From assembly GCF_900104675.1 (NCBI RefSeq), contig NZ_LT629945.1:2899668-2963667 (forward strand): 64,000 nucleotides of DNA, written 5' to 3'. The notes beneath the pieces were generated by a model. That model ran no database searches. It was given only the letters and a program-made list of their open reading frames with translations, and had not been told where the DNA came from. The stretch comes from Angelakisella massiliensis (GTDB lineage Bacteria > Bacillota > Clostridia > Oscillospirales > Ruminococcaceae). A program made the position numbers and the translations under genes. Shown piece after piece: positions 16,964-26,117 of the stretch; position 1 is the stretch's first letter, and each line of letters starts with the position of its first letter.

Positions 16964-17734
16964 TTACCTCCAGCTTTTGGCCGCCCGCACCAGTATCGCA
17001 GTAATATTATCCGACGCGGCCCCTTCCAGTTCCTGAGCCAACACCTGATCCAGCAAGGTCTGTACAGAGGCGGGGGGATTTTTCCCCAGCCACTCCGGAT
17101 TCAGCTCCTGGTAAAAGCCGTCAGAGCACAGCAGCAGACCGCTGCCGGATGGGATCTTCCCCCGCAGACGCTCCAAAATGTATTCCGGCCGCACGCCCAA
17201 GGTGCTGATGAGCATATGGCGCATGGGGTGGACAGCCGCTTCCTCCCGGCTCAGACGTCCCGCCTCCACCTCCCGGGCACACCAGGTCTGATCTCTGGTC
17301 AACTGCCGGAGGGAACCGTCCCAAACCAGATAGGCCCTGCTGTCCCCTACCTGAAAGAGAAGGTATTCTCCCTGGTAGACAAAGGCCATTGTCAGGGTGG
17401 TACCTGCCTGGCCCGGATTCTCCTGTCCGCTTTGGCGGATGGTGCTGTTGATCCGCTCCACCGCTACAGTCAGGCTGTTTTCCACCTGCTGCCAGTCAAG
17501 ACCATGGGAAAGCAGCTGGGGCAGCTGCTCAGACCACCACTGATCCAATAGTCCTGTGGCGCAGCCGCTTGCCACCTCGCCCCTGGACATTCCTCCCATA
17601 CCGTCCGCCACCGCCAACAGCAAAAAGTCCTGTCCGTCAATACTGCCCCGACGGATCAGCAGACTGTCCTGATTGACAGAGCGCACTTTACCCACATGGG
17701 TGATGTAGCCGGTCTGATATGAATACTTGCTCAT
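16964..17734 (-). CDS. PP2C-type Ser/Thr protein phosphatase
   Basis: Metal-dependent phosphatase (256 residues) expected to reverse the neighbouring kinases. PPM motifs are all present: RSVNQDSLL, VADGMGGMSRG, AGTTLTMAF, VGDSRAYLV, LLLCSDGFY and SDNITAILVR, giving the metal-binding Asp set. It is cytosolic, without a membrane segment. ATG 17734 overlaps the FHA gene's end by 8 bases, so translation is probably coupled. An in-frame GTG at 17746 is a weaker start. Confidence 0.94.
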   Translation of the reverse strand: MSKYSYQTGYITHVGKVRSVNQDSLLIRRGSIDGQDFLLLAVADGMGGMSRGEVASGCATGLLDQWWSEQLPQLLSHGLDWQQVENSLTVAVERINSTIRQSGQENPGQAGTTLTMAFVYQGEYLLFQVGDSRAYLVWDGSLRQLTRDQTWCAREVEAGRLSREEAAVHPMRHMLISTLGVRPEYILERLRGKIPSGSGLLLCSDGFYQELNPEWLGKNPPASVQTLLDQVLAQELEGAASDNITAILVRAAKSWR

Positions 17735-17738
17735 CCTG

Positions 17739-19259
17739 TCACACACCTGTTTTGATGATGATGATCTCCCGACCCAGCCTCAGCTGGCATTCCTCCGGCA
17801 GAAGCACCGGGGTATAGGGCGGAATCATCTGTCCGTCCAGATAGGTATGATTGCTGGAGTTCTCATCCTGAACATAATACTGTCCTGCCTGCTCCAGCAG
17901 CGTGAGATGCTTTTTGGATATTGTAGGCTGAGGAAGAATGAGGTCACAGCCTATCCGCCCGATGGTAAAGGGAAAATGGGTGATGGTCGTCAGCCTTCCC
18001 TGACAGCTTACCGTCAGGCTTCTGCCCATGCCGGGCATATCATCAGTCAGGCAGGCGGTTCCTCCCTGATTCTGCTCCATTTGCAAAAAGGTGGTACCGT
18101 GCCACTGTTCTGCCCCCTGGTGGGGAGCGGGCTGGACCGGAGGCTGATAAGCTTGCTGGGAATAAGACTGCTGAGGATAGGCAGCCTGCCCCATACCATG
18201 GCCATCCCCGGCCACCAGATGGCGTTCCTTATTCATCTCCACCACAGCTTTTTCCTTGGGGGCCTTTTCCTTTTTGCCGAAGAGCTGGAAGCCCTTTTTC
18301 TTTTCCTCCTGAGCCGGAGCGGAAACCTCTCCTCCCGGTATGGCAAAGCCGCCGGGAGCCTTTTCCGCCTTCTTCGCCGCCGGTGCGGGCGCACCTGGAA
18401 CAGCAAAGCCGGGTCCACCCGCACCGGGCACGGCAAAACCGGGATTAGGCGCGGCAGGAGCTATTTTCTCCTTCTTTTCTTTGGGCTTTTTAGGCTCCTT
18501 CTCCTTATGCCCAAAGACAGAGAACCCCTTCTTTGCTGGCTGTGCGCCATCGGCAGAAGCAGGAACAGACACGCTCGCCCCCTGAGAGACAGAAGGCTGC
18601 GGCGATACAGAATTGACCGGGGCAGCGGCAGGATCAACAGGAGCTGCCGTTCTCTGCTCCGCCGGGTGCCGGACGGGAGATGCAGAACTGGAGCTGCCGG
18701 AGGACAGCTTTTCCAGCAGCTTCCGCAGTTCCTCCAGCTGAAAATCAGGACGGATCAAATAAGCCACCACCTCATTGAGGCGGCTGCCGGAGCGCCCATT
18801 GGCAGTACAGCTGCCCAGCAGATGAATCAGGTAATCCCGCAGTTGGGCACTGCCATCCCCCGGGTCATTTTCCAGCGGCACCAGGGGCAGGTAAACCTCC
18901 AGCTTCTGATCAGCAAAGGTATATTCTCCTTCCAGCAGACAATGGCTCGCCTGAAGGAAGTATTCCGGCAGGTTATGCAGCGCCTCGGTGAGATTGCGCA
19001 GCAGCCGTATGATCCCTTCCTCTGACAGATTCTGTTCCATAATCAGGTCGGTCAAACGCTTTTTGCCTGTAATATCAAAACAAAGACGTACCCGATTGTC
19101 CACCATTTGGCGATACATTGGCAGCAGACCGGGGATCTGATTGCGCTCCGCCATAGAAACGCAATAGGCCACCGGCCACACATCTTCCGCCAGCTCCGCC
19201 ACCAGATAGGTACGGGGTTGGATGACCATATATTCCATTTTGCTGATCTGTGCTTTCAT
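17739..19259 (-). CDS. DUF6382-like N-terminus + C-terminal FHA domain protein
   Basis: A 506-residue cytoplasmic adaptor. Residues 1-180 form a domain like the one found before FHA domains in clostridial pilus loci (I believe DUF6382). A low-complexity linker follows, rich in Pro, Ala and Lys, with repeated GFAVPG/GFAIPG and KKEK. The FHA domain covers about 410-506, with FTIGR, S448-K-K-H451 and SSNHTYLDG, so the phosphothreonine-binding Arg, Ser and Asn are kept. It should read Thr phosphorylation by the two kinases. It lies directly upstream of PP2C, with overlap, and after a prepilin peptidase gene. Confidence 0.88.
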   Translation of the reverse strand: MKAQISKMEYMVIQPRTYLVAELAEDVWPVAYCVSMAERNQIPGLLPMYRQMVDNRVRLCFDITGKKRLTDLIMEQNLSEEGIIRLLRNLTEALHNLPEYFLQASHCLLEGEYTFADQKLEVYLPLVPLENDPGDGSAQLRDYLIHLLGSCTANGRSGSRLNEVVAYLIRPDFQLEELRKLLEKLSSGSSSSASPVRHPAEQRTAAPVDPAAAPVNSVSPQPSVSQGASVSVPASADGAQPAKKGFSVFGHKEKEPKKPKEKKEKIAPAAPNPGFAVPGAGGPGFAVPGAPAPAAKKAEKAPGGFAIPGGEVSAPAQEEKKKGFQLFGKKEKAPKEKAVVEMNKERHLVAGDGHGMGQAAYPQQSYSQQAYQPPVQPAPHQGAEQWHGTTFLQMEQNQGGTACLTDDMPGMGRSLTVSCQGRLTTITHFPFTIGRIGCDLILPQPTISKKHLTLLEQAGQYYVQDENSSNHTYLDGQMIPPYTPVLLPEECQLRLGREIIIIKTGV

Positions 19260-19277
19260 CACTGTTCCTCCATCCAA

Positions 19278-19895
19278 TCAAATGAGAGCTCCAAAAAGCA
19301 GAAAAGGCGCCAGGGGCAAGCTGCTTTTTACCTGAACTTTTTTCCGTATCAGCTGTATCACGCCGAACACCGCCATGGCCAGCATCCCCCGGAACAGCAG
19401 ATACAGCAGTCCCGGAAAACCGGAAATGAAGCCGCAGGCTGCCAGCAGCAGAACATCTCCGCCCCCTACCGACTGAGGCCTCAGCAATCGGGGCAGACCC
19501 AGCACTGCCGTTCCCACCAGCGCCCCGATAAGGGCGGAAAGCATTGCCGCCAGGGAAAAGGCCGTCAGGTGATAAACAAGGAAAAGGCCGCTGTAGCACA
19601 GCACACAGTCCATATGGATCTGCCGCCGCCGCAGGTCGGTGACGGATGCCGCCAGCAGCAGCCCGGAAAGAAGAAGCAGTCCCACGGTACTCCGGCTCAG
19701 TCCTCCGCAGACCCACACCAGATACAGCCCCATCACTCCTCCCACACCGGCCAGCAGCCAGCGCTGACGGTGCCAGCGGCCTTTCATCCGGCTCAGGCGT
19801 ACAAACAGCTTCCAATCAGCGAAGCCTCCCTGAGCAAAGAAGGCCGCCGCCAGACCGCTCACCGCTCCCGCCAGAGCTCCCAACAGATAATCCAT
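19278..19895 (-). CDS. A24 family prepilin peptidase (second)
   Basis: A 205-residue polytopic membrane protein with the two Asp of A24 peptidases, in SVTDLRRRQIHM and SVGGGDVLLLAACG. It is longer than the other A24 protein in the operon, with an extra N-terminal helix and basic loop. Together they may process different substrates (Flp versus TadE-like proteins), which is inference. It is placed between the second pseudopilin gene and the FHA gene, 17 bases from the former. Confidence 0.85.
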   Translation of the reverse strand: MDYLLGALAGAVSGLAAAFFAQGGFADWKLFVRLSRMKGRWHRQRWLLAGVGGVMGLYLVWVCGGLSRSTVGLLLLSGLLLAASVTDLRRRQIHMDCVLCYSGLFLVYHLTAFSLAAMLSALIGALVGTAVLGLPRLLRPQSVGGGDVLLLAACGFISGFPGLLYLLFRGMLAMAVFGVIQLIRKKVQVKSSLPLAPFLLFGALI

Positions 19896-19912
19896 CGCTT
19901 GTATCCTCCCTT

Positions 19913-20605
19913 TTATCCGCCCCTCAGGCCGGGGGTGCTGCCGCCGATCCAGGGATGGACTACCACCTGCTGTTTGACCCGGAAGCCATCGGTGAAGATG
20001 GAGAAAAAGGGATCGTCGTACAAATAGGTGGCCGTAAGGATCAGATCATATCTGCCATCGGTGGAAATATACAGATCATAGTCGATATCCCCGGAAATGC
20101 AGTCCCGGTTCACCTTCATCTGATCCAGATAGTCATCCACCATCGCTTCCACCAGCATTCCTCCGCCGGTCTCCACCATGCCGGTGAGGACCAGATTGGC
20201 CATATCATCCCCGGTGATCCCCCGAATTTTGTCCACCAGATTGCCGCTGGCGCTGACGAAGCTTTTGCCGTTTTCAATCAGGCCGGGAAGGGTATCCAGG
20301 GAGATTCCGCTGTTAAAGCTGGAAAGGGTGTTCCCGGCAGTCGTATAAAACTGGTTGACTGCCTCTCCCAGCTCCTGGGCCTTGGCGCTGGTTTCCTCCT
20401 GAAGGGTCAGCTGATCCATCCCCAGGGTCAGGTCGATGGCGTAGCAGTATTGAGCCAGGGTGGAGCCGGCACTGTTGAGACCATGCTGGATAACCTGATG
20501 GACATAATAAATATTGAGAAAATTGGCCAGAAAGGTCAGCAGCAGGATATAAAAGGGAAGGACAATGGCGGCTTCCACTGTGATGGAGCCTCGTTTTTTA
20601 CCCAT
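19913..20605 (-). CDS. TadE/TadG-like pseudopilin
   Basis: A 230-residue protein with a type IV-like leader: MGKKRG followed by SITVE, so cleavage after Gly6 would place Glu at +5, then a hydrophobic helix (AAIVLPFYILLLTFLANFL). The rest is a secreted domain of unknown fold. It follows the DUF5702-like gene by 12 bases. It is likely a minor pilin or assembly factor. Confidence 0.82.
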   Translation of the reverse strand: MGKKRGSITVEAAIVLPFYILLLTFLANFLNIYYVHQVIQHGLNSAGSTLAQYCYAIDLTLGMDQLTLQEETSAKAQELGEAVNQFYTTAGNTLSSFNSGISLDTLPGLIENGKSFVSASGNLVDKIRGITGDDMANLVLTGMVETGGGMLVEAMVDDYLDQMKVNRDCISGDIDYDLYISTDGRYDLILTATYLYDDPFFSIFTDGFRVKQQVVVHPWIGGSTPGLRGG

Positions 20606-20617
20606 ACTGTTCCCTCC

Positions 20618-23470
20618 TTAATAGCCCATGCGGCTGTATACAGTAAAGTCCATCTTTCCGTCCCTCTTCAGGTCGGCAGGCAGAAATGCCGCGCTCATAA
20701 ACAAAAACCGGGTCTGCCCGTCCAGCTTGCTGGAGATGGAGACGTAGGAGCCGTTCATGGCAAACTCCTCCTGGCCACCATAACGGAGATTGGCCTGAAT
20801 CAGCTGCTGGATCCGCTGCACCTTGGTCTTGTTGCCGGCAAAAAGCAGGAAGATGCGCATGTAATCCATGTAATCCAGCTTCACCTCAAAGACACCGCCG
20901 GTATTGCTGCCGGTGTTGACCACCTGGCCGCTGGGAAGAATCTTGTTCAGACTGTTTGTGATGGCTTCGGTGGCCTTCTTTTTCAGGTCGTCAGAAAGCC
21001 CATTGACCTTCTCCTGAAGCTTGTCGCTGACCGAACGAACAGATTGGTTGACCTTCACCAGCGCCTTGTCCCGGGTGTTGTCGATGAGGGAAAGGGCCTC
21101 GCTCTCCACTGCTCCCACACCGCTGTTGAAAGCACTGCTGACGGTGCCGGCATCCACTCCGGGCACCGCAGAGCCCAGCTCCTGGCTCCATTCCGACAAA
21201 GTGGACTGGGCGGCGCTGGAAGCAGCCTCCACACTGGAGGAAGCCTTCTGGAAAGCGTCGTAAACCGCCCGGTTTGCCACCTGTTCCACCGCTCCCGCCG
21301 CATCGCTGATGGCGCCGTTGACAGCGTCGGTCACTTCATCGCCTACATAGTCCACCGCTTCCTCCACCACTTCGCTGACAATACCCTCTACCGACATCTT
21401 CCAGGATTTTCCTTGCTTAAACAGCTCAACCTCCTCGCCATCCAACAGGCTGGCTACATCCAACACCGATTCCGCCAGTGCCCAGGCGATCAGCAGGCCT
21501 ACCGAAACCAGAGGGGCGAAAGGGCCGGAGATAGAAGCTGCCAACGCGTTGGCCTGAGCCACCTTGGCTGAGTCAGTGAAGATGGCAGCGGTATTGAGCG
21601 CCATCCGAATACCCAGCAGCCGGGCGGAAATATTAGCCACACTGCTTCCGGTATCAGCGTCACCGGTGAGGATGTATTCCAGCTCCGCCTGGGTGGCGTT
21701 ATACTCATAAAAGTATTTGCTGGTATCCATCAGGTAGGCATTTTGGGCATTCTTGGCAATATCCTTGTCCACGGCATTGTAATGCTGGACATAGTTGGGG
21801 AAATAGGCAATGGCATATTCATTGATATAGAGGCTGTCCCGGGCGCCTTCCAGCACCTCTCCGATCTTTTTGATCAGATCCAGTCCCGCTCCAATGAGAG
21901 CGCTGGTTTCTTCCGAATCCATCGTGGTGGTAACGCTCTCATCCCAGTCTTCTTCCTCTACCGTCTCATAGGGTACACTGAGATCTTCACTTTTCAGGTC
22001 CCGCAGTTCATCTTTTTTTACCTTCTCCTCGGTTTTGCTGTTGGCGGTGCCGCCATCAGAATCCACCGTCTTGATGGTCACTTCTTCCTGGTCCCGGAAG
22101 GTTTTGGCCATTTCATTCAGGGTGGAGAGGGCTTCCTTCAAATCATCCAACAGCATCCCCATTCCTTTGCCAAAGGGTTCCAGCTGGTTAGCGGCCATGG
22201 TCTCCAGGCTGCTGGATACACTGCCTTCTCCATCTTCCCCATCTATCCGGTAGTCGATCACCTGAGCGCTGAGGGCCTGAAAGGTACGCCGGGCATCCTC
22301 CGCGTCGGCGGCGATCTTATCGGTATAGGCCCGGCTCATCAGAACCAGGTCGATGTTTTTGAGCATCTCACCACAGGAGCTTTCCGCCAGCTCGATCTCC
22401 GGCAGATAGACTGTCTTGTAGTTTTCGTTGTCCGGATCTTCATTGAGTTTGCCCTTCAGTTCATTGATATAGCTCTCATACCGGTCCGCAATGCCATAGG
22501 CCCGGTCTCTGAGCCCATTTGCCTGGCGGTGAAGGGCATCGGCATTGCTATAGGCCATGGCATATATCAGCGCCTGGGCATCAGCCGCTCCCTCAAACTC
22601 CCGTTGGAACCGCGCCTTTATGCTCTCTTCACTCTCGCCGCTGCCTTCTTCTTCCTCTTCTTCCTCAGCCAGTTCCGCAAGCGCTTCATTCATTCGATTT
22701 TCAATTCCATCAAATTTGGTATCCAGGTCCCGCAAATAGTCATAAGGATCATAGGGGGTATCTCCACCGGTGGCCAGGGAAAGATGAGGCGCGCTGGTAT
22801 AGGCCAGCAGCCGCTTGTTGAAGGCGTCAACATCCTGAATAAGCTCCGCGGAATCAGCAAAAAGCTGCTCCTTGCCCTTGGTGGTCTCCAGCTTGTCCTT
22901 GGTCAGCTCCAGCCGCTCAGTAAGAGAAAACAATCCCTCCAGCTTTTCCACAAAGCCATCCATATCTCCCACCAAGGCTTGGGGCGCCCGATATTTCATA
23001 TGGTCAATAATCTGAGCCTCCACCGCTTCGGTATTGGCTAAGGTCACCGACTCATTTTCTACCATAGTAATATTGGTATCAAAGTTGTACAGATCAAAAT
23101 ACTGCTCTGATTCTCCTGATGCCGCCCCTTCCATGGCGCTGGTGACAGCGGCAACCAGGGATTTGACTGTGCTTTCATCCACTTCCGCCACACCCAAGGT
23201 CTTTTCAGTGTAGTCCGTAAGCAGTTCTATGATTTTATCCTCGCTGAGGGAATCTGTGGCAAAAAGACCGTACAAATCATAAAGCATCTGATTATAGTAG
23301 GACAGCACCGAAGCCGAAGCGCTGTCCAGCGCCCCCTCCGATACCGCCCGGGCCATCCTCAGCCGCCCGCTGTCCACCAAAAGACCAATGAGGGCATAGT
23401 TGGACACAAAAATGATGGCCAAAAAAATACTGATGGCGCCGTTTAAGCGTTTTTTCCATTTCCACTTCAT
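20618..23470 (-). CDS. Large DUF5702-like Tad-associated surface protein
   Basis: A 950-residue protein with an N-terminal basic stretch (MKWKWKKRLNGA) and a membrane helix (SIFLAIIFVSNYALIGLLV), resembling TadG-type proteins that open with Tad-like helices. The large extracellular part is acidic with predicted coiled coils (about 90-330 and 640-820) and a Glu-rich run (EEEEEE). ATG 23470 is chosen for its AAGGGGGA site; a TTG at 23476 is an alternative. It overlaps closely with tadE. It probably bridges or anchors the pilus in the envelope, by position only. Confidence 0.82.
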   Translation of the reverse strand: MKWKWKKRLNGAISIFLAIIFVSNYALIGLLVDSGRLRMARAVSEGALDSASASVLSYYNQMLYDLYGLFATDSLSEDKIIELLTDYTEKTLGVAEVDESTVKSLVAAVTSAMEGAASGESEQYFDLYNFDTNITMVENESVTLANTEAVEAQIIDHMKYRAPQALVGDMDGFVEKLEGLFSLTERLELTKDKLETTKGKEQLFADSAELIQDVDAFNKRLLAYTSAPHLSLATGGDTPYDPYDYLRDLDTKFDGIENRMNEALAELAEEEEEEEGSGESEESIKARFQREFEGAADAQALIYAMAYSNADALHRQANGLRDRAYGIADRYESYINELKGKLNEDPDNENYKTVYLPEIELAESSCGEMLKNIDLVLMSRAYTDKIAADAEDARRTFQALSAQVIDYRIDGEDGEGSVSSSLETMAANQLEPFGKGMGMLLDDLKEALSTLNEMAKTFRDQEEVTIKTVDSDGGTANSKTEEKVKKDELRDLKSEDLSVPYETVEEEDWDESVTTTMDSEETSALIGAGLDLIKKIGEVLEGARDSLYINEYAIAYFPNYVQHYNAVDKDIAKNAQNAYLMDTSKYFYEYNATQAELEYILTGDADTGSSVANISARLLGIRMALNTAAIFTDSAKVAQANALAASISGPFAPLVSVGLLIAWALAESVLDVASLLDGEEVELFKQGKSWKMSVEGIVSEVVEEAVDYVGDEVTDAVNGAISDAAGAVEQVANRAVYDAFQKASSSVEAASSAAQSTLSEWSQELGSAVPGVDAGTVSSAFNSGVGAVESEALSLIDNTRDKALVKVNQSVRSVSDKLQEKVNGLSDDLKKKATEAITNSLNKILPSGQVVNTGSNTGGVFEVKLDYMDYMRIFLLFAGNKTKVQRIQQLIQANLRYGGQEEFAMNGSYVSISSKLDGQTRFLFMSAAFLPADLKRDGKMDFTVYSRMGY

Positions 23471-23472
23471 GG

Positions 23473-24087
23473 TCAATCCCCCTTATACCCTACACCTTTG
23501 ACCAGATCGTAAATAAAGGACACATTCCGGATGAATTCTCCCGGCGTGTTCAGCGGCGCCGAGGCGGTGATAGTGTTTTCCGCCGGTACGCTCAGCCCTA
23601 CCTGGGCCATGAAGTCCTCAAAGGGATTGACATACTTTTTGGTGATGGTGACGCTGACATATTTTTGCAGAATGTTGCCGCCCTTGGTCACCACAGGTTC
23701 CTCACTGCCGGCATCCTCCCCCATCACCGAGGGATTTCCGCTGGTCAGCCAGACGGCATAGGCTTTGATATTTTTCAGCCGGTTTTCCGACTTGGTATCC
23801 AAAATATAGCGGTAGGGGTCGTGGTCGCTGTAGTCGGAAGCCACCAACAGCCCCCCCTCGGTAGAGGGGTCACTGGTCTGGAAATCCCAGGCTCCCGGAC
23901 CGCCCAGCTTATCCCAGCAGGCGGCTCCCCTGGCCGCAGCCTGCATGGCGGCGGTACCGGCGACAATGTTCTGATAATGAACGATACAGATATAGAGAAT
24001 CCCCAGAATGGTAAAGAAAACCACCGGGAACAGGATAGCCATTTCCACCGTCATGGAGCCTTTTTTTCTGTTTTTCTTTCTCATCAT
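23473..24087 (-). CDS. tadE: TadE-like pseudopilin
   Basis: A 204-residue protein with leader MMRKKNRKKG then SMTVE: cleavage after Gly10 puts Glu at +5, followed by a hydrophobic helix (MAILFPVVFFTILGILYICIV). This is the TadE pattern of Tad pilus loci. The remaining secreted domain is typical in length. GGAGG precedes the start. It follows the Flp gene by about 90 bases and precedes the DUF5702-like gene by 2 bases. Confidence 0.87.
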   Translation of the reverse strand: MMRKKNRKKGSMTVEMAILFPVVFFTILGILYICIVHYQNIVAGTAAMQAAARGAACWDKLGGPGAWDFQTSDPSTEGGLLVASDYSDHDPYRYILDTKSENRLKNIKAYAVWLTSGNPSVMGEDAGSEEPVVTKGGNILQKYVSVTITKKYVNPFEDFMAQVGLSVPAENTITASAPLNTPGEFIRNVSFIYDLVKGVGYKGD

Positions 24088-24118
24088 AGAGATCCTCCTT
24101 TGGGTATTGCGCTTTTTA

Positions 24119-24175
24119 GGGGCCGGACGGAACCTTTCAGCGTCAGCCGCAGGCTCCGCCCGGTCCGCCCGGAGT
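24119..24175 (-). promoter_or_regulatory. GC-rich imperfect hairpin after the Flp gene
   Basis: On the minus strand GGGCGGACCGGG... can fold with ...CCGTCCGGCCCC just after the flp stop, followed by TAAAAAG. Such a stem could block 3' decay or partly terminate, raising pilin mRNA over downstream genes. This is inference. Confidence 0.35.
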
Positions 24176-24177
24176 CA

Positions 24178-24360
24178 TTACTCGTCAACGCCAGGGATTT
24201 TGTCAGGATTGAAGAACTTATCCATCAGAGCTTTGACAAACTTGATGATGGCTTCTCTGAAAATCAGCGCCACAGCCACCAGGATACCAATGAGGATCAC
24301 CAGCTCCACAGTGCCGAAGCCGTCCTCTTCCTTCCAGAAACGACGCAGCATCTCTTTCAT
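24178..24360 (-). CDS. flp: Flp-type major pilin
   Basis: A 60-residue prepilin. The leader MKEMLRRFWKEEDG is followed by FGTVELVILIGILVAV; cleavage after Gly14 leaves Glu at +5 (Glu19) and a hydrophobic helix, exactly the Flp pattern. It is the likely subunit of the Tad fibre. It lies between tadC and tadE in the canonical order. Confidence 0.92.
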   Translation of the reverse strand: MKEMLRRFWKEEDGFGTVELVILIGILVAVALIFREAIIKFVKALMDKFFNPDKIPGVDE

Positions 24361-24416
24361 GATGTTTCCTTCCTTTCTTTTTAACTTGGGCGGAAAGCCA
24401 AACCAGACCCCGCCGT

Positions 24417-25286
24417 TTATATGGCCATTCCCATGACGGCGGGAGCCGCCACAAGGATGATCACCGCAATGAGCATCAGCATCATGGGAAACAGCAGCTT
24501 GGTGGAGGTTTCCTCGGCAACCCTTTTGGCCGCTGCCTTACGGCCGTCCCACAGCTCCTTGCCGATATCCCGCAGGGCGATAAGGACGTCCTGACCGCCC
24601 CGCTGCATATTTTGCAGCACCACCGACGCGAACCGCCGCACTTCCGGCATATTGCAGGCCACTGTCAGCTGATCCATCGCCTCTTCGTCGGTGGAGCCGT
24701 GCTCCATCTTCTCCACCACCTGGCCCAAAGCCCGGTAGAGAGGGGTATCCATCTGCATCTCATTGGAGATTTTTATGAGGGCTCCCCGAAGGGTCAGGCC
24801 CGCGCCGGAAAGGATAATGATCTGATTGGTCAGGTCCGGCAGATCCACCGCTACCTGGAGATGACGCTTTTCCACCTTGTTTTTCACATCGGCAAAGGCG
24901 GACCAGGCCAGGGCCGCCGCCAGCGCCGCTCCCACACCCAGCATCACCGGATCACCGCCCATGGCCGCGAAAAAGAGGGAACCCATCAGCAATCCCAGAA
25001 AGGCGTTGGTCACCGCCTGGGCCCAGATGACCCGCAGATAAAACTCCTGATACTCCGCTGTATACAGCTCCGCCACCTGCCGCCGCAGCAGCCGGTCCAG
25101 GTTGCTGCCGTACCGGTACCGGGACAGGTCCATCAGGGAAAAGCCCACCGGCATAAAGTCCTTGAGGCTGTATTCCTTCTTGTCCAGGGCATTGACAAAG
25201 GAGGCATACTGCTTTTTCCCTTTGGAGTACAGCAGAGCAAACAGGATCATCAACACCAGAAAGGGGATATAAACGAGATTTTCCAT
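24417..25286 (-). CDS. tadC: Tad pilus inner-membrane platform protein TadC
   Basis: A 289-residue T2SSF-domain protein with an N-terminal helix (NLVYIPFLVLMILFALLYS), paired helices near 95-135 and C-terminal helices. The cytoplasmic GSPF-type region includes GAGLTLRGALIKISNEM. ATG 25286 with a GGAGG-type site is chosen over an in-frame ATG 60 bases upstream. It partners TadB as the assembly platform driven by CpaF. Confidence 0.92.
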   Translation of the reverse strand: MENLVYIPFLVLMILFALLYSKGKKQYASFVNALDKKEYSLKDFMPVGFSLMDLSRYRYGSNLDRLLRRQVAELYTAEYQEFYLRVIWAQAVTNAFLGLLMGSLFFAAMGGDPVMLGVGAALAAALAWSAFADVKNKVEKRHLQVAVDLPDLTNQIIILSGAGLTLRGALIKISNEMQMDTPLYRALGQVVEKMEHGSTDEEAMDQLTVACNMPEVRRFASVVLQNMQRGGQDVLIALRDIGKELWDGRKAAAKRVAEETSTKLLFPMMLMLIAVIILVAAPAVMGMAI

Positions 25287-25299
25287 TCTGCTTTCCTCC

Positions 25300-26115
25300 T
25301 TAAACGGTGATGTCGGTGAGCTTGAGGCCCCACAGATATCCCACAAAAATCAGCGCCAGGGCAAAGGTGCTCACAATCCGTCCCCCGATGCTGTTGAAGA
25401 GGGGCGCCATAAAGTCTCCGGTGGTCTGGGTGAGCAGGAACATCAGCAGAATGGGCATGACAGCCAACACCTTCTGCTCCATCTTTTTCTCCGCCAGCAT
25501 GGTATCGATCTCCACCTTGGTTTCGATCTTCTGGCTGATAACATCGGAGGTCTGGCGGATGATCTGAATGAGATTGCCGCCGGTGCGCTTGGAAATCTCA
25601 AAAATATTGGCAAAGGTGCGGATGTCGTCGATGCCGGAACGGTTGGAAAGATCCAGCAGCAAATCCTCAATATTCTGGTTGAGGGACAGCTTGGATACCA
25701 TCAGCTCCAGCTCCTGGATGATAGCGGTGTTGGGATTGACATACTGCCGCTCCATGTCCTCCAGCACAATGCTCATGCTTTGCTCCACTGAATTGCCGGC
25801 AGAGAGGGCGGAGGAAAGGCTGTAAAGCATATCCTTGAACTGAAGCGTGAGCTTCTGCCGCCGGGAAGCGATGATCTGTCGGGTGCGGATGGCCGGAAAC
25901 CGGAAGGCCAGCAGCGCCACCAGCGCCGACAGGATCACCGAGCGGTAAAAAACATAGCCCAAGGCAAACAGAGCCGCTGCCGCCAGCAGCAGATACATCA
26001 GATATTCTCCCGGTTTCATATAGTAGACCGAATAGTCCAGGCCCCCGGTTTCTGTCCGTTCGGGACGGCGGGGCTCCTTGACCCTCTTTTGTTTTGGTTC
26101 CTTCGTTTTGCTCAT
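25300..26115 (-). CDS. tadB: Tad pilus inner-membrane platform protein TadB
   Basis: A 271-residue T2SSF protein. A Lys/Arg/Glu-rich cytoplasmic N-terminus is followed by two helices (about 40-75), the conserved FKDMLYSLSSALSAGNSVEQSM region and ISKRTGGNLIQIIRQTSDVI, then two C-terminal helices. Its start overlaps the cpaF stop region (ATG 26115; GTG 26121 is possible), so the two are translationally coupled. It forms the TadB/TadC pair. Confidence 0.92.
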   Translation of the reverse strand: MSKTKEPKQKRVKEPRRPERTETGGLDYSVYYMKPGEYLMYLLLAAAALFALGYVFYRSVILSALVALLAFRFPAIRTRQIIASRRQKLTLQFKDMLYSLSSALSAGNSVEQSMSIVLEDMERQYVNPNTAIIQELELMVSKLSLNQNIEDLLLDLSNRSGIDDIRTFANIFEISKRTGGNLIQIIRQTSDVISQKIETKVEIDTMLAEKKMEQKVLAVMPILLMFLLTQTTGDFMAPLFNSIGGRIVSTFALALIFVGYLWGLKLTDITV

Positions 26116-26117
26116 TG

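Noticed and set aside
19646-21571. Plus-strand frame of about 640 codons opposite the pseudopilin and DUF5702-like genes
   Set aside because: Shadow frame; no ribosome site, no domains, and the minus strand has a coherent operon.
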